Source of the DNA: Chrysemys picta bellii
Taxonomy: Eukaryota > Chordata > Testudines > Emydidae
Direction of reading: 5' to 3'
Length of the DNA: 64,000 bases
NCBI RefSeq assembly: GCF_011386835.1
Contig: NC_088795.1
Coordinates: forward strand, 15,171,441-15,235,440
Shown here one piece after another: positions 58,663 to 64,000 of this stretch; within the stretch, counting starts at the first letter, position 1; each line of letters starts with the position of its first letter. Position numbers and translations under genes: made by a program. Below the pieces are notes generated by a model. That model was not told where the DNA came from, did not search any database, and was given only the letters and a program-made list of their open reading frames with translations.

Positions 58663-58705
58663 GGTAATCCTTGGATCCACCTACCACCCAACTGGATACA
58701 GCTAC
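58549..58705 (-). CDS. CCNI: CCNI initiator exon, residues 1-38 with 43 nt of 5' UTR
   Basis: The acceptor TTTGCTTTTGCAG ends at 58706, so a non-coding exon lies further right. ATG at 58662-58660 starts [20 protein letters not shown] then [18 protein letters not shown]; the donor GTAAAG begins at 58548. An in-frame TAG (58683-58681) lies 18 bases upstream of the ATG. The upstream GTG at 58680 is not a plausible start in a vertebrate. The A at position -3 is favourable. Confidence 0.94.
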
Positions 58706-59449
58706 CTGCAAAAGCAAATACAAACCAGTGACAGGACTGTGCCAGGCCTACGTATTTAAAACAAGAATAAAGACTGCTACAGCTCAAGAGTTGCACGAAA
58801 CGGAACTACATACACATCACTAATAAAGAGGAGAGCAATTTACCATTCAGCCCCTGATAAATATTTGAAACGAAGGCTTTAAAAATTATATGAGTGAAAA
58901 TGAGAGGACAGACAGCAGTGAGCGTTAAATATCATTCCATCTACCGAATACTTTGGATGATTATTAAAAACATTATATAGATCATAAAGTGGATTAAAGT
59001 CTGGGCACTACACCCAGACACTGGGATCTTCCTAAAGTGGTTAACATGATGATCAAACTGCTTTAACCAATCAGTACTCCCATCGAGAAGGTATTTAGAA
59101 AGAAAAATCGTATCTATTTGAGATCCACTGTCAGGAATTCTTGCTGCTCACACACTGCTCCATAGACATGGTCTATTTTGTAAATAATGCACTACTGCAT
59201 TTAGGCACAGATCCTGAAAGCTGATCCACCAGGGCAAAACACCCAATGTCAGCTGGATTCCTAAGTCACTTCAGCACTTCTGAAAGTTTTACCCATAATG
59301 TGGTTTATAATTCACAGAAATTGCAACTGGCTTCACATCCCCTGCAATGATACCTAGGAGGACAGGAAAGCTACTCTTGGATGTAACTAAAGTAGGTTAA
59401 CTTCAACAACTGTGGAGGGGAACTTGACTGCACATGTCAATTTTTAAGA

Positions 59450-59615
59450 CCATGTCTACACTAGGGAATATTTTTAAAATACAAAAAATCCCACCAGTGT
59501 TCTCCCAAGGCAGCTGAACCTGTGTTAGCCCTACTGCAGATGAGGCTCCGCTAACCTGAAGCCACCCATCACTAACACCAGTTCAGCTGAAGCATTAGTG
59601 GGAATCTATATAAAA
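59450..59615. mobile_element. DNA element fragment with gtctacact end
   Basis: It starts agaccatgtctacactaggg and has agttcagctgaagcattagt near its right side. The right inverted repeat is not clear, so it may be truncated. Confidence 0.45.
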
Positions 59616-60949
59616 CTCATTAGCATAGAAAAGGCATAAATGCCCTGCAATCTAGATAATCAAGGAGGAAATTTTTCCCCACAGAAGCCTACAGAATTTA
59701 GGAGCACAAGTCCCATTTACTTGTAAAATCTTCCCACAAATGCACCAAGTAAACCAATGAAAAGGGGCTTGGGGGGGGGGGGCACAGAAGCATGCCCTCT
59801 CCTTCAATAGCTTTCAGAACTAAAACTTAGATGTTATTTGTTAATTTTAAGCAAAATAAATAAATACATGAATAAAAAAGCCACACATTTTTTAAATGGA
59901 CCCTTTAACATAGTTGAATCAGAGAAAAGATGTTTTCAAGGGGAAAAGATTTAAGTCTGTTATTTAAGTTGGCTAGATATCACCTGCCACTTTTTGTGAG
60001 CACAGATTTCTTGATTGTACTAAGTCACTTAGGCAAAACGATTCATGCTGCAAATATAAGTCCATGGGAAAGTATTTAAACTTTGAACTACTTGTGTGCT
60101 CTCTTGTGAAATCTGAAACATAATACGGAGGAGGCTGGCCAACTCCTGGCCAGGCTGTTTACAAAGACTGCAGTTCTTAGATTTATGAATAACATAGTTC
60201 ATGCTTCTGTCAAATTTTACAATAAATAAGATAACCTGCTACTATTTCTGTCAAATGTAAAAGCACAGGTAGAAGTGACAAGAGAAAATGGATTCCCTCA
60301 GACCAAAAAAAAAAATTTTTTTTTTAAAGGTAGATTCAGTATGCTATATCACAAATTTAAGGGAGACTAAACCAAGTTTTTAATCTGTTGCTAAGATTCC
60401 TGCAATTCTTAAGAGGTGCCATTCACCCCACTTGGGCTATGCACAAGGCTTAAACATCACTTCAATTCCACTTAAGCCCTCAAGTACAGTTTAAGTGATG
60501 TATATACCTTGTGTGATCTCTGTGCATAGGTTGAATTTCACCTCTTCTGAGAATCTTCCAAAACAAGCGCTTCAAAGTGAACGAAACAAACCCTAGCTAG
60601 CCAACCCTATGCCAACCTAATACTAGAGTAACGAACCAGAGTGACAATGGATGGAGAGATTTCCAGATTCAAGTTCCCAGTGAATATTCTAAATGGATTC
60701 AAAATACTTAAAAATTTATGAAGAATACCAGATATTGGCTTCTAATGGATCAGCTGAGGATTTACACGGAATAAATCTTTAATAAAGTGCAATACCCCTT
60801 TCCCATTTTCACAGGGAAAAGTTATCTTTTAAAGGCAGAACTGAAGTTGCCCTGTTATAGAAATTATCCACATGGAACAATGCCAGAGAATGTACTTTTC
60901 ATTTACTGTTTTTTCACAAGTACCTCTTCTCAGAGGGAGACACTAACAA

Positions 60950-61040
60950 ACCTCACTTAGGCCAGGATAAATCAGGAGTAATTCCACTGGAATTACCCAG
61001 CTGTAAAACTAGTGAGAGATCAGAATCAGGCCTGTAGACT
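60950..61040. repeat. Palindromic ggagtaattcc dispersed repeat
   Basis: ttaggccaggataaatcagg-agtaattccactggaattac at the left and gagagatcagaatcaggcct at the right are related to 42635-42735 and 45188-45286. Confidence 0.55.
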
Positions 61041-61331
61041 TGAGTCACGCGGATGGGGTCCAATCCCATACCCACTGGCAAAACTCCCTCCGAATTCAAG
61101 GTGTGCAGAATTGGAACTGTTGGTTCCAAAAATACAGATCTGGGGCCTGATCCACCCTTACCTTTCACAGTCATTCACACCTGCACAGAGTGGGTGTAAA
61201 AACACCAGCAAGTCAGAATAATGGTCTTTGACACTCACTTTGCACAGGTGTGCGTGACAACACAAGGGTCCAGGCAGGGGAGAATCTAGCCTTCTATATT
61301 GGTGGCTGTGATGGCTACATTTAGGAAGCAT

Positions 61332-61408
61332 AAAGAACAGGAGTACTTGTGGCACTCCTGTTCTTTTTGCGGATACAGACTAACACGGCTGCTACTCTGA
61401 AACCTGTC
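61332..61408 (+). mobile_element. Retroposed LINE-end fragment with inverted 5' part
   Basis: The piece is flanked by the direct repeat TTTAGGAAGCAT (61320-61331 and 61409-61420). Its 3' part, ctcctgttctttttgcgg...gctactctgaaacctgtc, is a common turtle retroposon end. Its 5' part, aaagaacaggagtacttgtg, is the inverse complement of the sequence that normally precedes it. Confidence 0.8.
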
Positions 61409-63239
61409 TTTAGGAAGCATGTTACAATAATTTAGGACCTGATCCAACTGCAATTAAAACAAGCCAATAGAAATACTCCCTTTGGATTTCAACACGAGTT
61501 GGATTTGGTCCTTACAAACAGATTCAGGTAAAACATAACACTAGCTCCCATGTCACAGAAATTGGTTTTCCACACCTCCTAAATAAAGCCCTCAAAATTG
61601 GATTTTTTCATGGATTCCACAGCACAGAAGCTGGACATAAACTTATTTTCAAATTCAATTAGACCCTTAGGAGTTCAGTTGCTACGTAACTGCTAAGTAA
61701 TGAAACATTCTTTATACAGGTAATCCTAGCTGGGTAACATCCAACAGGATATCAACCGCAGCCTGTCAGACTGCACTGTAGGGTACATAATTGGAAAAGA
61801 CTGTAATTAAAGGCTTATGTGAACACTTAACTTTATAGGAGATAAAATAAGTACATGGGGGGGGGGGAGAGAGAGAGAATGAGGCGGCGGGGGATGGGAC
61901 AAGCAGGCTTTTAGTATCTGAACCAAAGCCCACTAAAGTCAATGGAAAGACTTCACCGTCTTCCATGGATTTTAGATCAGCCCCCTAAAGCACTGCCTAA
62001 ACTCTGTTCTTATACCTCAAAACAGCAGCACCGAAGGCGTGAGCCCTGGGAACAGAAATCAAGTTCCAAGGCCTGTTTGGGAGGCACAGAGGTCCTTTCT
62101 CCGCATGCTTCACAAGAAGCACGAATGACCTTTACCCTGAACATCATGTCCCTTTATTTAAAATATCTGTGAATATCATACCTTGATTTCCTAGCACAGA
62201 AAACATAATTAGCCAGGCCTTAAACTCCAGACATAAAATATCAAAAGGGGCTAGAGATTTAAAGCAAAAGTCAATCAATCTTTCAGGATTTTACACCTCC
62301 GGTTATTTTGTTTAATATACACAATTCAGGTCATACCAGTCAGCTTTGATAACACAGGGCTTGATTCTGTTCCCATCACAGTTAATGGCAAATATCCCAT
62401 TGACTCTAATGGCGGAAGGTTTGGGACCCTTAGAGATTTTTTGCACTTAAGGCTGAATTCCATCCTTCAGAAGAAAAGGAGCGCACACTTTGGCAGATCT
62501 TTGGATTCTAAGGAGAGCAAAATCTATACTCTTTTCTAGGCTGAGTTTTGAAAAAAATTAGTTTATATCAGCAGTTGTCAATTGTTTTTCCTAAATCACG
62601 GCCAAAACACCAACTCTAACAATGTTTACAGCACAAATGGATTTCACCACACTCTAGTCCAGTCTCTCATTCTTGCCTAACCTCTTCTTCCAAACATCAC
62701 GCTGACCCAGTATCTCCTACCTAGCAACCGTTCCTCTCATGAGACGCTCTCCACAGGAATTCTTCTGAGATAGTCAGTGCTCCCACTGGTCTTCCCACTC
62801 ACAGCAAGAGGTGTTTCTATGGTTGTATGTGCACTACAGCTACAAGAGTGGGGAAGTAACTGATGCAAGAGAAGAAAGCAATGGACTCACAAGAGAACAT
62901 TTCTTCCTTTCAGCCCCCTCTCCTCCCAACAGTGACGCCTGGATGGTGAAAAAAAGTCGAACTCTTGCAACAGAAGGAAGCAGTCAGTGAGGGAGTGTAT
63001 CGCATAAGACTTTAAGGGTAGTACTGGTCCTAGGGCAACGCAGGGCAGGCCAATCCCTGCCTCTCCTCAGAAGAGATCAACTGATGCAATGGAAGAGTAA
63101 GACTGCAGTGTAAAAAATAAAAATAAAGGCACAATTCTGGCTGCCCAAAGAGAGGTGTCTGACTCACGTCTTTAATAAATGCAGCAGACAAGGTTTGCAG
63201 TGGGCTTAGCATTACAGGAGAAATGAACAAACCTCCTTC

Positions 63240-64000
63240 CATTGAACCTTCTGCAGAAAAGGACCTAGGGGTTACAGTGGACGAGAAGCTGGATATGAGT
63301 CAACAGTGTTCCCTTATTGTCAAGAAGGCTAACAGCATTTTGGGTTGTATAAGTGGGGGCATTGCCTGCAGATCGAGGGACGTGATCATTCCCCTCTAAT
63401 TGACATTGGTGAGGCCTCATCTGGAGTATTGTGTCCAGTTTTGGGCCCCACACTACAAGAAGGATGTGGAAAAATTGGAAAGAGTCCAGCGGAGGGCAAC
63501 AAAAATGATTAGGGGGCTGGAGCACATGACTTATGAGGAGAGACTGAGGGAACTGGGATTGTTTAGTCTGCAGAAGAGAAGAATGAGGGGGGATTTGATA
63601 GCTGCTTTCAACTACCTGAAAGGGGGTTCTAACGAGGATGGATTTAGACCAGGGGTCAGCAACCTTTCAGAAGTGGTGTGCCGAGTCTTCATTTATTCAC
63701 TCTAATTTAAGGTTTCGCGTGCCAGTAATACATTTTAATGTTTTTAGAAGGTCGCTTTCTATAAGTCTATAATAACTAAACTATTGTTCTATGTAAAGTA
63801 AATAAGGTTTTTAAAAGGTTTAAGAAGTTTCATTTAAAATTAGATTAAAATGCAGAGCCCCCCGGACCGGTGGCCAGGACCTGGGCAGTGTGAGTGCCAC
63901 TGAAAAATCAGCTTGCATGCCGCCTTTGGCACGCATGCCATAGGTTGCCTACCCCTGATCTGTCATCTGGTACCAATGAGAACAGTCTAGAACAAGGAGT
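63240..64000 (+). mobile_element. CR1 LINE, ORF2 3' region, interrupted by hAT element and running off the window
   Basis: From 63240 the + strand encodes a CR1 reverse transcriptase C-terminal region. Recognised segments are [40 protein letters not shown] and [28 protein letters not shown] at 63397-63399 breaks the upstream frame, so the copy is dead. The hAT element occupies 63650-63957; the CR1 then resumes as an inverted stretch (63959-63991) and direct sequence from 63992. Confidence 0.85.
63650..63957. mobile_element. Short hAT element, copy 2
   Basis: The ends CAGGGGTCAGCAACC (63650-63664) and GGTTGCCTACCCCTG (63943-63957) form an inverted repeat with 13 of 15 matches. The body is very similar to 53850-54142 and adds a ccgcctttggcacgcatgcc segment missing there. 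It is inserted in CR1. Confidence 0.85.

Larger units (their letters stand above)
58706..63239. other. CCNI 5' intron or upstream DNA
   Basis: No CpG island or splice-supported exon was seen, so the promoter and exon 1 are probably outside. Recognised: a left-end fragment of a gtctacact-type element (59450-59615), a G12 run (59770-59782), a palindromic repeat (60950-61040) and a retroposed 77-bp piece (61332-61408). The rest is AT-rich with nothing named. Confidence 0.65.

Noticed and set aside
58663..58680. Upstream in-frame GTG as start of CCNI
   Set aside because: A vertebrate GTG start is unlikely, and the known protein begins at the ATG at 58662; a TAG lies just upstream of the GTG.
63400..63645. 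Possible active LINE gene at the right end
   Set aside because: The CR1 frame is broken by TAA at 63397-63399, is 5'-truncated and is interrupted by a hAT element, so it is a dead copy.
1..64000. CRISPR arrays, operons, phage or other prokaryotic systems
   Set aside because: Intron-containing vertebrate genes and vertebrate retrotransposons fill the window. The spaced repeats are dispersed elements, not regular arrays.
58706..64000. CCNI promoter or CpG island
   Set aside because: No CpG-dense stretch or splice-supported 5' exon was found, so I do not place a promoter in the window.

Overview
The window is vertebrate genomic DNA: intron-rich, with low gene density and many old retrotransposon and DNA-transposon copies. 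The repeats point to a non-avian sauropsid, most likely a cryptodiran turtle. They include CR1 LINE 3' ends, a tRNA-derived SINE with a CR1-like tail, core-type tRNA SINEs, short hAT elements, and many small inverted-repeat elements whose ends read like TGTCTACACT. The organism call is inference from repeat types; no species marker is present.

Two protein-coding genes converge tail to tail. On the + strand, SEPTIN11 enters the window already inside its GTPase domain and runs to its end. Eight coding segments (34-229, 4107-4293, 6434-6595, 9708-9804, 11300-11468, 14992-15124, 17041-17228, 21347-21362) give residues 48-429 of a 429-residue protein, the length of human SEPTIN11. The 3' UTR runs to about 25.24 kb. 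On the - strand, CCNI (cyclin I) is complete for coding sequence: six coding exons at 58662-58549, 45761-45627, 39637-39563, 39394-39254, 37805-37575 and 36070-35612, encoding 384 residues. Its 3' UTR extends to about 34.38 kb. The promoter and non-coding first exon of CCNI were not found and probably lie to the right of the window. This SEPTIN11-CCNI neighbourhood is the one on human 4q21.

Layout: 1-25.24 kb is SEPTIN11; 25.24-34.38 kb is intergenic, with a SINE and a tRNA-Arg relic; 34.38-58.7 kb is CCNI; 58.7-64 kb is the CCNI 5' intron or upstream DNA, ending in a CR1 LINE broken by a hAT element. The introns are mostly repeats, many nested inside each other.

The most useful observations are these. 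(1) The last shared SEPTIN11 coding exon carries a stop codon that overlaps its own splice donor, so two C-termini are possible, and two further candidate 3' exons lie downstream. (2) At the right edge, a CR1 copy split by a hAT element carries a 33-bp inverted segment that starts one base into the hAT target duplication. (3) A 77-bp retroposed fragment with a 12-bp target duplication has an inverted 5' part, as expected from twin priming. I see no operon, CRISPR array, prokaryotic system or new multigene system here.
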